From: JACMLX01 sp031374935 | GTDB lineage: Bacteria > Gemmatimonadota > Gemmatimonadetes > Gemmatimonadales > Gemmatimonadaceae | Reading direction: 5' to 3' | Assembly: GCA_031374935.1 (NCBI GenBank) | Contig: JANMHB010000113.1 | Coordinates: forward strand, 124,001-188,000 | DNA: 64,000 nucleotides | Part shown: one piece after another, positions 36,980-48,954 of the stretch | How the letters are laid out: the number at the start of each line of letters is the position of its first letter | How positions within the stretch are numbered: position 1 is the first letter of the stretch | Translations under genes and position numbers: made by a program | Notes under the pieces: model-generated | The model's input: only the letters and a program-made list of their open reading frames with translations | Told to the model about the DNA's origin: nothing | Database searches by the model: none

Positions 36980-39604
36980 TCAGAAGCTCTTGCCGAGGAG
37001 GACGGCGTTGGCGAAGATCGCCGAGAGACCGCGCCATTGTGCGCGGAAGTTCGGATCACCAGCGAACCCGATCACGCGACCGGCACCGACACTCTCCGTC
37101 CAGAGATACGGCGAACCCGCGACGAGGTCCCACGCCTCGGGCCAGAGATAGCCGGTGAGTCGCAGGCGCGGTTTCGGCGCGTGGCGCAGGACCAGCTCAC
37201 CTGGCCGCGTGTCCCTGGGTGCTGTGAAGAATCGGTCGCCGTCCAGCAAGACGGGCACTTCCGGCTCACGCACGCCCGCCAGCAGCGGCGAGAGGGTGTC
37301 CGTCAGCGCCCGCACAATTGCGCCGGGGACGTCGACGCGCACCGGCGCCAATCCACTTGAATCCGACTTCGACTCCTTGCCGGTGTTGATGCGCAACCGC
37401 GACAGCCCGAGTCGCTCCCCAGCCAGCCAGCTGGTCGCGTTCTCGAGGGTCACCAGCACGCCACCGGCGCGCACCCACGCGGCCAGGCGTTCCCGGCCAC
37501 CGTCGCCCAGCGCCCGGTCCAGCTGTGCGGCTCCGGTCGAGGGGATCACCAGGACGTCAAAGCCGGCCAGCGCGCCGCCACTCACGGCGTCAACGCCGAT
37601 GGACGTCACCGGATACCGCATCCGCTGGTCGAACTGGTACCAGGCAAATCCAAACGAGTTGCCACCGATCGGCGCACCGCCCAGCATCGCGACGCGCGTC
37701 GGCACGATCGGAATGACGCTGTTGCTGCCAAGGTCCGTGCCTTCATCCACCATGGCCGATGGCAGGGCGAGGATGCGCGCGCCAGTGGACGCTACTGCCG
37801 CCTGCACCTGCTGATGGATGGCGCTGCCGTTCGCTGCCACACGAAGCAGGAAGGCGCCCTTCGGGAAGCGGGCATCACCGATCCGGAATGCCTTTGGCGC
37901 CCAATACAACTTTGCGCTGTCGGCGAGCATCCGGGCGATGAACTGCGTGGCGGCCTCGCCGCCTGGTTCGACAGCGTATGCGTATTGCGCCCGGGCGACG
38001 ACGCCTGCAGCCGGTGCCAGCATCGCCCGCGTGGTCAGCGTTCCGCCGGGAATCGCCGCTCTGGTGGCGAATGCCCGCACGCGAAACGCATACGGAAGCG
38101 ACCAACCCGTGACATCGTAGAATTTCGACGGCTGCCCGGTGCGCCGCCCCTCGATCTCACCAGCGATGAACGAGGAATCGAGGACGGCGTCCTGCTCGAG
38201 GATGGCCGTGGCCAGGCGTCCCTGCGGCTGGGCCATGTTGACGACATAGGCACCGTTGAGTGTGACCGAGGGCCGCGCGGCCTCCAGATACGGCGTCGCG
38301 CCGGTGAGTGTCACTGGGCCGTCAATGCGCCGGACCTCGATCGAGTTGTCGAGCAGGAGTGCTGCGAGCGAATCGGCGCGCCCGTGGATGTCGCGCTCGA
38401 AGACCACCGATGGTGCAGTCGATGCTGTGGTGGCCGTCTGCCTGAAGGTGACGTAGTCGCGCAGGCGCTGCGTGCGTCGCTGGGCGGTGGTCAGCAGCGT
38501 GGCCCAGGCGGCGGTGTAGTGGTGCGACGCGGCATCGCGGAGCGTCATGATCGTGCCGTCACGCCGACGCACCGCGCCGCCATTGCTCGACGCCTGTTCG
38601 AAGGTCATGCCGACGGCGCCGGTGAGCAGCGGGAAGCTGATGCCATAGCCCGGGTAGAACTCGTCGTATCCTTCGCGACGGAAGTAGCTCCAGCCGCGGG
38701 TGTCGAACGCCGTACCGATGCCCTTCGCCATGATGTCCCACCACTGCAGAATGACCGGTGGCACGTTCTTGTTGACCGGCTCCATCGGCGGCGCGAAGTA
38801 ATATGTCGAGTTGAATCCCATCTCGTGCAGATCCACGGCCACATGCGGCCACCAGGAAAAGACGGTACTGACGCGCGCGCGGGTCTCCGGGTGCGACTGG
38901 ATGAACCAGTCACGATTCAGGTCGAAGTAATAGTGGCTGGTGCGGGGCCCCGGCCACGCACCAGTGTGTACCAGCGCGGCCGGCGACGGATTCACGCCCT
39001 GCGATCCGCGCGCGCGCCACGTGTCCTGCGCGTGCCGCTCGTGACCATCCGCATTCTGTACCGGATCGATCAAGACGACCGTGCTGTCGAGCAGCAGGCG
39101 CGTTTCGGCATCGGTGCCGGCCGCCAGCTGGTAGATGCCGGCAATCGCCGCCTCGGTGCCGGACGCTTCGTTGCCGTGCACGGTGTAGCCAAGCCACACG
39201 ATCGCTGGTGTTCGCGCCACCAGTGCGTCGATCTCGGTGGTGGACGCCCCGCGTGGATCGGCGAGCCTTGCGGCCGCCGCCTTGATCTCGCTCAGCCGGC
39301 GAAGATTCGCCTCACTGGCGGCGATCACCACCACCACTTCGCGCCCCTCGAAGGTGTGCGTGAGTGTGTCGATGCGCAGGCGCTTGCTCGCCAGCGCCGC
39401 CCGTTCGACATAGCGCATCAACAGGTAATGCGGCGTGAAGCGATCGCCAAGTTCGTAGCCGAGTACCGCGCGCGGCGTCGGGACGGCCGGGTCATACGCA
39501 CCCGAGGCCGCGAAGGGATGCTGGGCACCAGCCGCGGCACCGGCGCACACGAAAAATGCGGCGACACCACCGATGCGCCGCACCGTCGAGCTGAACTCGT
39601 TCAT
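36980..39604 (-). CDS. Exported M14-family zinc carboxypeptidase
   Basis: An 874-residue protein with a signal peptide (cleavage near AAAGAQ) and an N-terminal M14 zinc-peptidase domain (about 55-390). Zinc ligands fit H143 and E146 (TVHGNEASGTE) and H260 (VDLHEMG). A long C-terminal region (about 400-874) contains beta-rich and Rossmann-like segments (VLVIPSTGAAQLDRALGD) of the GATase-like type seen in this family of large bacterial M14 proteins. It probably trims peptides in the periplasm or outside. It lies between the two mutase-subunit genes but has no obvious link to them. I chose ATG 39604 because the signal peptide follows. Confidence 0.9.
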   Translation of the reverse strand: MNEFSSTVRRIGGVAAFFVCAGAAAGAQHPFAASGAYDPAVPTPRAVLGYELGDRFTPHYLLMRYVERAALASKRLRIDTLTHTFEGREVVVVIAASEANLRRLSEIKAAAARLADPRGASTTEIDALVARTPAIVWLGYTVHGNEASGTEAAIAGIYQLAAGTDAETRLLLDSTVVLIDPVQNADGHERHAQDTWRARGSQGVNPSPAALVHTGAWPGPRTSHYYFDLNRDWFIQSHPETRARVSTVFSWWPHVAVDLHEMGFNSTYYFAPPMEPVNKNVPPVILQWWDIMAKGIGTAFDTRGWSYFRREGYDEFYPGYGISFPLLTGAVGMTFEQASSNGGAVRRRDGTIMTLRDAASHHYTAAWATLLTTAQRRTQRLRDYVTFRQTATTASTAPSVVFERDIHGRADSLAALLLDNSIEVRRIDGPVTLTGATPYLEAARPSVTLNGAYVVNMAQPQGRLATAILEQDAVLDSSFIAGEIEGRRTGQPSKFYDVTGWSLPYAFRVRAFATRAAIPGGTLTTRAMLAPAAGVVARAQYAYAVEPGGEAATQFIARMLADSAKLYWAPKAFRIGDARFPKGAFLLRVAANGSAIHQQVQAAVASTGARILALPSAMVDEGTDLGSNSVIPIVPTRVAMLGGAPIGGNSFGFAWYQFDQRMRYPVTSIGVDAVSGGALAGFDVLVIPSTGAAQLDRALGDGGRERLAAWVRAGGVLVTLENATSWLAGERLGLSRLRINTGKESKSDSSGLAPVRVDVPGAIVRALTDTLSPLLAGVREPEVPVLLDGDRFFTAPRDTRPGELVLRHAPKPRLRLTGYLWPEAWDLVAGSPYLWTESVGAGRVIGFAGDPNFRAQWRGLSAIFANAVLLGKSF

Positions 39605-39631
39605 GACGAAACGTTCCTGGCCCAGGTTCCG

Positions 39632-39654
39632 CCGGCCTCCGGAGGGGAGGCCGG
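39632..39654 (-). terminator. GC-rich hairpin between the mutase and M14 peptidase genes
   Basis: A perfect 9-bp stem (CCGGCCTCC with GGAGGCCGG) and 5-nt loop lie in the 64-base gap after the mutase stop codon. No U-run follows, so it may only partly end transcription. Confidence 0.4.
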
Positions 39655-39668
39655 ACCGCACTGCACAC

Positions 39669-41356
<1,688 letters not shown>

Positions 41357-41360
<4 letters not shown>

Positions 41361-42490
41361 GTTGGTTGCCCCGCGATCAAGGTTGCGCTGCGCGCCAGAA
41401 GTGCATCCGCAATGGCGAACGGTGTGGTCTCACCGCGTTCGAGACCGGGGAGTGCGTCGTCGATGAAGGCCTGCGTCTCCCGGTCGCTCCACAGGCGACG
41501 GCGCAGACGATCCTCGGCAACTTCCACGATCCGTTCGCGCATCCGGCTGCGGCGGCGATCGGCCAGACCGCCGGACGCCGCAAGATAGTCGAAGTGTCGG
41601 TCGATGGCGGCCAGCAGCTCGGGGAGTCCGCGCCCATCCGCGCCGACGGTATTGACCACCGCCGGCACCCATCCGCCGGCGGCGTGCGGATCTGCGGCCG
41701 CAGCACGGGCCGCCCGTGCCGGCGCGAGTGCGTTGCGAGCTGCGTCCCGGTCCGCCGTGGCCAGCGCGCGCAGATCCACACCGTGATGCGCTGGGACACC
41801 GCGCATCGTGTCACCCATCCGCATCCCGAGCATCAACTCGATGTCACCGCGCAAGCGGTCGGCGCCGGGCCGATCACTCTTGTTCACGACGAACAGATCG
41901 GCAATCTCCATCACGCCGGCCTTCAGGGTCTGAATGCTGTCGCCACTCTCCGGCACCAGCACCACCACGCTGGTGTCGGCCGTCCGCGCGACATCCAGCT
42001 CACTCTGCCCAACGCCAACCGTTTCGATGACGATCCGGTCGAAGCCGAATCCATCCAGCACGTCGCAGGTCTCGCGCGTCGCCGCAGCGAGTCCGCCCAG
42101 GGAGCCGCGCGTGGCCATCGATCGAATGTAGACGCCCGGATCGAGTGCCACGCGCTCCATGCGGATGCGATCGCCGAGCAAGGCGCCGCCGGTGAACGGC
42201 GACGTCGGATCGACGGCCACCACGGCCACTGTCAGTCCTTCGGCACGCAGCAGTTCGACGAGCGACGTCGTGATGGTGCTCTTGCCCGCGCCCGGCGGGC
42301 CGGTGATGCCGATGCGTCGTGCACGTCCGAGGCGCGGGTGCAGGAGCCCCAGCAGCGCATCGAACCCGTCTCGATGGTTCTCGACGATGGAGATCGCGCG
42401 CGCCAGCGCGGCACGATGGCCGACATCGAATGCCGTCATCAGCTTCTCGATGGCCGGTGGAATGCCGGTGGTGTCAGCGCGTGCGGTCAT
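41357..42490 (-). CDS. meaB: MeaB/ArgK-type GTPase, mutase chaperone
   Basis: A 377-residue G3E-family GTPase. It has a P-loop GITGPPGAGKST, a switch region ETVGVGQSE and NKSD for guanine. MeaB-type proteins load and protect the B12 cofactor of acyl-CoA mutases. It directly precedes the mutase gene (ATGA overlap), as meaB or its Icm counterpart often does. I chose the ATG at 42490, which overlaps the end of the preceding CBS-domain gene by 17 bases; ATG 42439 is a shorter alternative. Confidence 0.92.
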
Positions 42491-43463
42491 GATCAGAGGG
42501 GTTCGGCTGCTGTTCATCGTGCTCGTCATCAATGTCCCCAACTACCTCCTCCAGCAGGTCCTCGAGCGTGACCAGACCCAGTACCGGACCCTCCTTCTCC
42601 CGCACCAATGCCAGGTGCTGTCGCCCCTGCAGCATGGCGAAGAGCTGATCGCTACACTTGCGGTCGATCGATGCGGTGCCCACCGGCCGAAGCGGCAACG
42701 GCTCCTCGCCTTCGCTGGTGAGCACATCGCGTACATGGACCATGCCCAGCACGGTATCGAGCGAGTCGCGGTACACGGGCACGCGACTGTACCCCGATTG
42801 CGCGATCTGTCTGGCCTGTTCGGCGTGCGAGAGGCGCACATCAAGCGCGAAGATCTGCTCGCGCGGCGTCAGCACATCGCGCAACGTCTTGTCGCCGAAC
42901 GCAACGAGGCCGGTGATGATCTCGCGTTCGCCGGGAAGACTCACCCCTTCCCGTTCACCCTCGCGCAACAGCACCTCCAGCGCGTCACGCTCGGACTCGG
43001 CCGGTGTGGAGAAGAGCGTCGGCCGCAGCAGGCGCGCCAGCGCTCGCGCGGGAAGGAGAAAGACACCGAGCAGGAGCTCGACCAGCTGCAGCAGTGGCAA
43101 CAGGAAGGGCGTCAGGGCCACGGCCCATCGCTGCCCGATCGCGCGTGGCACAGCGACCCCGGCGATCAGAACGCCGAGCGCCGTGAACACCAGCCACGCC
43201 AGTAGCACAACCGGTTCGCGACGGAGCGCCAGCGCGAGCGCTGCGCCACCACCGATGACCATGGCGGCAGCACCGGCACCCGCGGCCAGCTGCAATCGCT
43301 GCGGCTCTTCGAGATACGCCTCGGCAAGGTCCGCCCCGCGCAACCGTTGCTCCACCCAATGCCGCAACCAGATCCGGCTCGCCGCACGCACGGCGTGTGC
43401 GGCAAGCGTCATCGCCGCCACACCACTGATCACGAGCAGCGCAATCGCCAGCGGTCCCATCAT
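42474..43463 (-). CDS. CNNM/CorC-like CBS-domain membrane protein
   Basis: A 329-residue protein with three or four N-terminal hydrophobic segments (about 1-155), an acidic helical bundle (about 165-200, GEREGVSLPGEREI) and a CBS-domain pair (about 205-310; PREQIFALDVR, SGYSRVPVYRDSLDTVLGMVHVRDVL, GLVTLEDLLEEVVGDIDDE). It lacks the transporter-associated C-terminal domain. Proteins of this type bind adenine nucleotides and are linked to Mg2+ or Co2+ export and heavy-metal tolerance. It is the shorter of two adjacent paralogues (ATGA overlap). Confidence 0.85.
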   Translation of the reverse strand: MMGPLAIALLVISGVAAMTLAAHAVRAASRIWLRHWVEQRLRGADLAEAYLEEPQRLQLAAGAGAAAMVIGGGAALALALRREPVVLLAWLVFTALGVLIAGVAVPRAIGQRWAVALTPFLLPLLQLVELLLGVFLLPARALARLLRPTLFSTPAESERDALEVLLREGEREGVSLPGEREIITGLVAFGDKTLRDVLTPREQIFALDVRLSHAEQARQIAQSGYSRVPVYRDSLDTVLGMVHVRDVLTSEGEEPLPLRPVGTASIDRKCSDQLFAMLQGRQHLALVREKEGPVLGLVTLEDLLEEVVGDIDDEHDEQQPNPSDHDRTR

Positions 43464-44698
43464 GCCTCCGAGTCGGTGCCTGATGACTCGACCAGCGGAT
43501 TCAGCCGCTCGAAGTAGACACGCAACACCTGTCGCCGGCGCACCTGCTCGACCACGACACGGAACCCCGCGATTTCCAAGCGCTCACCAGCGCGCGGCAC
43601 ACGACCGAGCCTTTCCATGATCAGGCCGCCAACGGTGCCGACCTCCTCGCTCTCGATAGTGACACCGAGTGTCTCCGACAGCTCATCGAGGGTGATGCGG
43701 CCCGTCACCCAGAACTCACGGTTGTCGCGGCTCTCGAACTGCCGTTCATCCTCCGCATCATGCTCGTCATCAATCTCACCGACGACCTCCTCGAGGATGT
43801 CCTCGATCGTCACGAGGCCGGCCGTACCGCCATACTCGTCCATGACGATCGCGATGTGCGTACGCTGGGAGCGGAACTCGCGCAGCAGTGCGTCGATCGG
43901 CTTGGTGGGCGGGATGTAGAACCCCGGCCGCATGCGCGTGAGCCAGCCGCCGACCGGCTCCGCGTCATCCAGGATGTCCGCCAGCAGGTCCTTGACATAC
44001 AGGACGCCGATGACGTCGTCGATCTTTTCCGTGTACACCGGCAAGCGCGAAAGCGAGGACGCGCGGAATCGATCGATCACCTCGGACCACGGGGTCTCAC
44101 GTTCGATCGCGATCAGCTCCACGCGCGGTGTCATGATTTCCTGCACCTGCGTTTCCCCAAGCGAGAACGCCCCCTGCAGCAGGGTGCGCTCCTTGCCGGT
44201 GACATCTGCTTCGGCAGCAACGATGTCGAGGAACTGCTCCGTCGCCACATCATCCGCGTCCGCATCAATCTTTGCGACCGGAAACGCGGCCGCGAGACCG
44301 CGCTCGGTCTTCTCCATCAGCACCACTACCGGCGTCGCAATCAGCGTGACGAACGCCGCCCAGCCCGAGAGCCAGACGCTGGGGCCTTCGGCCCGACTGG
44401 CGCCGATGGTTCGCGAGAACGTTTCTGCTGCGCCGACGGCCGCCAGCAGCAGCAGCAGCGTCGTGACCAATCCCGGACCATCGTCGCGCCACAGGGGCGG
44501 TGCGAACGCGCCAGCGCAGAGGAAGCACACCAGCCGCGCACTGCTGAGCGCCCGATGCACGCGCTCCCGGTCGCGCACGAGCCAGGCGCGCCGGACGTCG
44601 TCGCTGGTTCCCGCGGTCAGGCTCGCCACAAATGCGTCGGCGGCCACCGACGCGCCCGCCGCGAGCATCAGGACAGTGAACAACAGCCAGAGCAGCAT
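43460..44698 (-). CDS. CNNM/CorC-type transporter with CBS and CorC/HlyC domains
   Basis: A 412-residue paralogue of the next gene, complete with DUF21-like N-terminal membrane region (about 1-160), CBS pair (about 190-310; MTPRVELIAIERETPW, SRLPVYTEKIDDVIGVLYVKDL, GLVTIEDILEEVVGEIDDEHD) and a C-terminal CorC_HlyC domain (about 320-405; VTGRITLDELSETLGV, VGGLIMERLGRVPRAGE). Members act in divalent-cation homeostasis at the inner membrane. The ATG at 44698, 5 bases after ybeY, was chosen because the membrane segment starts there. This order, YbeY then CorC, is common in bacteria. Confidence 0.9.
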   Translation of the reverse strand: MLLWLLFTVLMLAAGASVAADAFVASLTAGTSDDVRRAWLVRDRERVHRALSSARLVCFLCAGAFAPPLWRDDGPGLVTTLLLLLAAVGAAETFSRTIGASRAEGPSVWLSGWAAFVTLIATPVVVLMEKTERGLAAAFPVAKIDADADDVATEQFLDIVAAEADVTGKERTLLQGAFSLGETQVQEIMTPRVELIAIERETPWSEVIDRFRASSLSRLPVYTEKIDDVIGVLYVKDLLADILDDAEPVGGWLTRMRPGFYIPPTKPIDALLREFRSQRTHIAIVMDEYGGTAGLVTIEDILEEVVGEIDDEHDAEDERQFESRDNREFWVTGRITLDELSETLGVTIESEEVGTVGGLIMERLGRVPRAGERLEIAGFRVVVEQVRRRQVLRVYFERLNPLVESSGTDSEA

Positions 44699-44703
44699 AC
44701 CAG

Positions 44704-45156
44704 TCAGATCAGGCCACGGCGCACGGCCAGACGCAGGTACTTCTCCTGCGCGCGCCACATGGGAGACGTCACTCGCGCCTCCCCTTCAGGATGTTCGAGG
44801 CCGAGGGTATGCAGCGTGCCATGAATCACCAGCCGTGCCAGCTCTTGCCGGACCGGAACGCCCCAGGCCTTTGCGTTGGCGCGCGCCACATCAGCGCAGA
44901 TGTACACGTCGCCTGTCGCCGGCGCACTCGCGACCGGCCGAGTCAATTCGAAGGTGATGATGTCGGTGGCGCCGGCGTGACCGAGTTGTTCCCGGTGCAT
45001 CTTCGCCATGGCGCGCACCGACAGGAACGTCACGCTCACCACCGCGTCGGCCACCTGCTCGGCGGCCAGCGTCAGCCTCACCAGCGCATCCACCCTCGCT
45101 GCGCTGAGCGGCGCCCGCTGGCCGCCTGGCGCACTCGACTCGACCACGATTGCCAT
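44704..45156 (-). CDS. ybeY: Endoribonuclease YbeY, rRNA maturation factor
   Basis: A 150-residue zinc-dependent RNase for 16S rRNA 3'-end maturation and ribosome quality control. The metal motif is VIHGTLHTLGLEHPE, a match to HGxLHLxGxDH with Glu-His in the third-ligand area. The N-half keeps the family helix/strand pattern with VVSVTFLSVRAMAKMHREQLGHAGATDIITF. It lies between phoH and the CNNM/CorC genes, the standard phoH-ybeY-corC order. The ATG at 45156 gives the normal length. Confidence 0.93.
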   Translation of the reverse strand: MAIVVESSAPGGQRAPLSAARVDALVRLTLAAEQVADAVVSVTFLSVRAMAKMHREQLGHAGATDIITFELTRPVASAPATGDVYICADVARANAKAWGVPVRQELARLVIHGTLHTLGLEHPEGEARVTSPMWRAQEKYLRLAVRRGLI

Positions 45157-45198
45157 CAGCGCGTGCCGTGCGCGCTGAGGCGGCGGCGTGGTGGTGGC

Positions 45199-46148
<950 letters not shown>

Positions 46149-46152
<4 letters not shown>

Positions 46153-47942
46153 GACGGCTCCTTGCTCACTCTGGCGAGACCAAGCGCACGCAACTCCTGG
46201 TCGTGGATGGGACTGGGTGCACCTTCGAACAGTGCACGTGCGGCCGTCGTCTTCGGAAAAGCAATCACATCGCGCAACGACGTGGAACCTGCCAGTAACA
46301 TCGCGATCCGATCGAACCCAAGCGCAAAGCCGCCGTGCGGCGGTGCGCCGGACGCCAGGCCATCGAGCAGAAATCCGAAGCGACGCTGGATCTCATCGGC
46401 GGGCACCTTGAGCAGCCGAAAGATCGTCTCCTGCACCGCCGGATCGGTGATCCGGATCGACCCCGAGCCCAGTTCATTGCCGTTGTAGACCACGTCGTAG
46501 TGCATCGCGCGACATTCCCACGGCGCTGTTTCCAGCTTGTGGTTGTCGTCCGGATGCGGCGACGTGAAGGGGTGGTGCGACGGTGTGTGCTCGCCCGTCG
46601 CCGGGTCGAGCTCGAACAGCGGGAAATCCACGATCCAGCAGAAGGCGTGGGCGGTGCTTGCGACCTGATCCGGCCGACGCGTGAGCTCGAGTCGCACCTG
46701 GCCCATCGCCGGCAGGACCGTCGTGCCCACGCCGACACCCGCAAGCAGCAGATCGCCCACGATACCACCGATCGCCTCCATCGTGGCCGTACCGAACGCC
46801 TTCGTACCCTGCCCCTCCCAGCCGGCGTCCGTCCGCTTGGCCCAGAGCAAACCGCCCAGCCCGTGCGTCTTGGCGAGCGCGGCGAGTGCGTCGATTTCCT
46901 TGCGTGACAACGCCGCGCCCTGGGGCACCCGGATGCCACGAAGCGTACCGCCGGCTGCGATGCCCGCGTGCACGAACTCGGCAGCGTCAGGTGCGATGTG
47001 CGCCGTCCAGTTCTCGAGCTCGAGCGCATACCGCAGATCCGGCTTGTCGATGCCAAAGCGTTCCATGGCGTCCGCCCACCGCAGCCGCGGGAACGGGGTC
47101 GTGATCTGGTGGCCAGCCTCGTGCCAGAGCGCGAGCAGCACGCGCTCGACAGTCGCCTGGACATCCTCCTGCGTCACGAATGCACATTCGATGTCGATCT
47201 GCGCGAACTCCGGCTGACGATCCGCACGCAGGTCCTCGTCACGGAAGCAGCGGGCAATCTGGAAGTACCGATCGAAGCCGGCGACCATCAGCAGTTGCTT
47301 GTAGATCTGCGGCGACTGAGGTAGCGCATAGAACTCGCCCGGATGCACGCTGCTTGGCACGAGGTAGTCGCGTGCCCCTTCCGGCGTCGTCTTGGTCAGG
47401 ATCGGCGTTTCGATCTCGAGAAAGCCGTGCGACGACAGCGAGTGCCGCGCCACCTGCAGCAACCGGTGACGGAGCATCAGGTTTGCCTGCAATTCGGGTC
47501 GACGCAGGTCCAGGATGCGATGCTTCAGGCGCAGTTCCTCGGCCGCCAGCTTCTCGTCCTTGCCGCGTGCGACCGGAATCGCCGGCGTTCTCGCCGGACC
47601 CACCACGCGGAGCGCAGTCACCTGCAACTCGATGGTCCCGGTGCCGAGATCGCGATTCACCATCTCAGGTGGCCGAGCGGCAATCACGCCCTCGACCTCC
47701 ACGACCGTCTCCGCGCCAAGGCGGTCGGCGGCGGCAATGATGTCGGCGGGTGTGAACCGCGGATCACAGGTCGCCTGAATCAGTCCCGCCCGGTCCCGCA
47801 GATCGAGAAACACGATGGAACCGAGCGAGCGCGTGCGATGCACCCAACCGCCCAGTTTCACCGTCTGACCAACATGCACATCGCGCAATTCGCCGCAGAG
47901 GTGACTGCGGCGCGTGGTGGCGAACAGTGAAGCAACGGTCAC
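46149..47942 (-). CDS. aspS: Aspartyl-tRNA synthetase
   Basis: A 597-residue class IIb synthetase of bacterial type. It has an N-terminal OB-fold anticodon domain (about 5-115; GWVHRTRSLGSIVFLDLRDR), class II motifs FLEIETPILTKTTPEGARD, FRDEDLRADRQPEF (motif 2) and LGFDRIAMLLAG (motif 3), and the bacterial GAD insertion. Leu at the position that is often His in non-discriminating enzymes suggests it charges only tRNA-Asp. The GTG start overlaps the vanZ-like stop (GTGA), which decides the start; upstream frame has no similarity. Confidence 0.95.
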
Positions 47943-48319
47943 GCAACTGACTCCCGGCGCCGGGACAGCGCCGCTACGAGAGAAAGACCGCCCACCGCAC
48001 CAGCGGTGTCGGCAACCCAGTCGCGCACGTCCATACTGCGACTGGGAATGAACTGCTGATGCCATTCGTCGATCGCACCGAGGGCCGAGACGAATAGCAT
48101 CCAGCGCACCGTGGGACCGGCGGCGCGAGCACCCGACGCCCACGCCACGGATGCACCGAGTGCAGCGTAGGCCGAGAAGTGGACCAGCTTGTCGCTGCTG
48201 CCTGGCAGCGACGGAGGCCTGGGCCACGACGTGATGGTGAAAATGACGATGGCAATGGCGACCGGAAGCAGCCAGCGCTGCCAGCGTCGCGGTGCCGCGC
48301 CATCGACTGGCACACCCAT
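47939..48319 (-). CDS. VanZ-like membrane protein
   Basis: A 126-residue protein with three or four hydrophobic segments and the VanZ-family segments SSDKLVHFSAYAALGAS and DEWHQQFIPSRSMDVRDWVADTAGA. VanZ family members are small inner-membrane proteins, one of which gives low-level teicoplanin resistance; the general function is unknown. It is coupled to aspS by a GTGA overlap and starts 8 bases after the PTS IIA gene. Confidence 0.85.
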   Translation of the reverse strand: MGVPVDGAAPRRWQRWLLPVAIAIVIFTITSWPRPPSLPGSSDKLVHFSAYAALGASVAWASGARAAGPTVRWMLFVSALGAIDEWHQQFIPSRSMDVRDWVADTAGAVGGLSLVAALSRRRESVA

Positions 48320-48327
48320 ACGGCGAC

Positions 48328-48783
48328 TCAGGAGGCCTCCGCGGTCACGAGATGACCGACGAACGCGCTCGCGCTGGTGGCGTGCATCAAGGCGTCACGG
48401 ACCGACTCGTGCCGAAGCATGCGCGAAATCCGGCCGAGGGCGCGGACATGTGCGCCAGCCGTGCTCTCGGGGCCAAGCAGGAGGAAGAACAGCGACACTG
48501 GCTTGCCATCAAGGGCATCGAAGTCGATCGGCACACGCGCGATACCAGCCGCCAGCACGAGCGAATCCACCTGATTCGTTCGGCCGTGCGGGATCGCAAT
48601 GCCGCTGCCGATGCCGGTACTCGAGAGCGTCTCGCGTGCGCGCACTGCGTCGACCACGCTGTCGAGCACCGCCGAGCCGGCCGCCGGCATCGCGAGCTGC
48701 ACCAGCTCCCGGAGAACGTCGTCCTTCGAATGACTCGCAAGCGGAACCTTGACGCGCTCCGGTATGAGGAGATCGGGAAGCAA
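48328..48783 (-). CDS. PTS IIA-type phosphoprotein (PtsN-like)
   Basis: A 151-residue EIIA of the fructose/nitrogen (PtsN) class. The phosphorylated His lies in GIAIPHGRTNQV, and the fold pattern follows ESTAGAHVRALGRISRMLR. No IIB or IIC genes are nearby, so a regulatory role as in PTS-Ntr is more likely than sugar transport. The start appears to be TTG at 48783, since no ATG or GTG lies in frame at the right place; a TACTTTTG promoter-like element stands 25 nt upstream. It heads the long vanZ-aspS-phoH string. Confidence 0.82.
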   Translation of the reverse strand: MLPDLLIPERVKVPLASHSKDDVLRELVQLAMPAAGSAVLDSVVDAVRARETLSSTGIGSGIAIPHGRTNQVDSLVLAAGIARVPIDFDALDGKPVSLFFLLLGPESTAGAHVRALGRISRMLRHESVRDALMHATSASAFVGHLVTAEAS

Positions 48784-48807
48784 TGCTCGGTGGTGTCAGG
48801 GAAACCA

Positions 48808-48815
48808 CAAAAGTA
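48808..48815 (-). promoter_or_regulatory. TAnnTTTG promoter-like element before the PTS IIA gene
   Basis: TACTTTTG on the minus strand is an exact TAnnTTTG match, about 25 nt before the TTG start of the IIA gene. It could be the main promoter for the vanZ-aspS-phoH-ybeY string. Confidence 0.4.
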
Positions 48816-48943
48816 GTCCGGTTCTCACATCATGGGTAGCGCGCCCGAGGGCAAGGCCTTGTGTCACAAGTGGTTGGGCCGCCTCACCTCGTGTGTCGGG
48901 GACGATGGCGAAACACCCAGCAGGCCCCATCGTCGGGCCGCAT

Positions 48944-48949
48944 TAGCTT
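48944..48949 (+). promoter_or_regulatory. -10-like hexamer just before rlmN
   Basis: TAGCTT (in TTAGCTTGC) ends 5 nt before the rlmN GTG. An 8-bp inverted repeat (GACGATGG at 48901-48908 with CCATCGTC at 48928-48935) lies just upstream. No -35 hexamer is clear. Confidence 0.35.
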
Positions 48950-48954
48950 GCAGT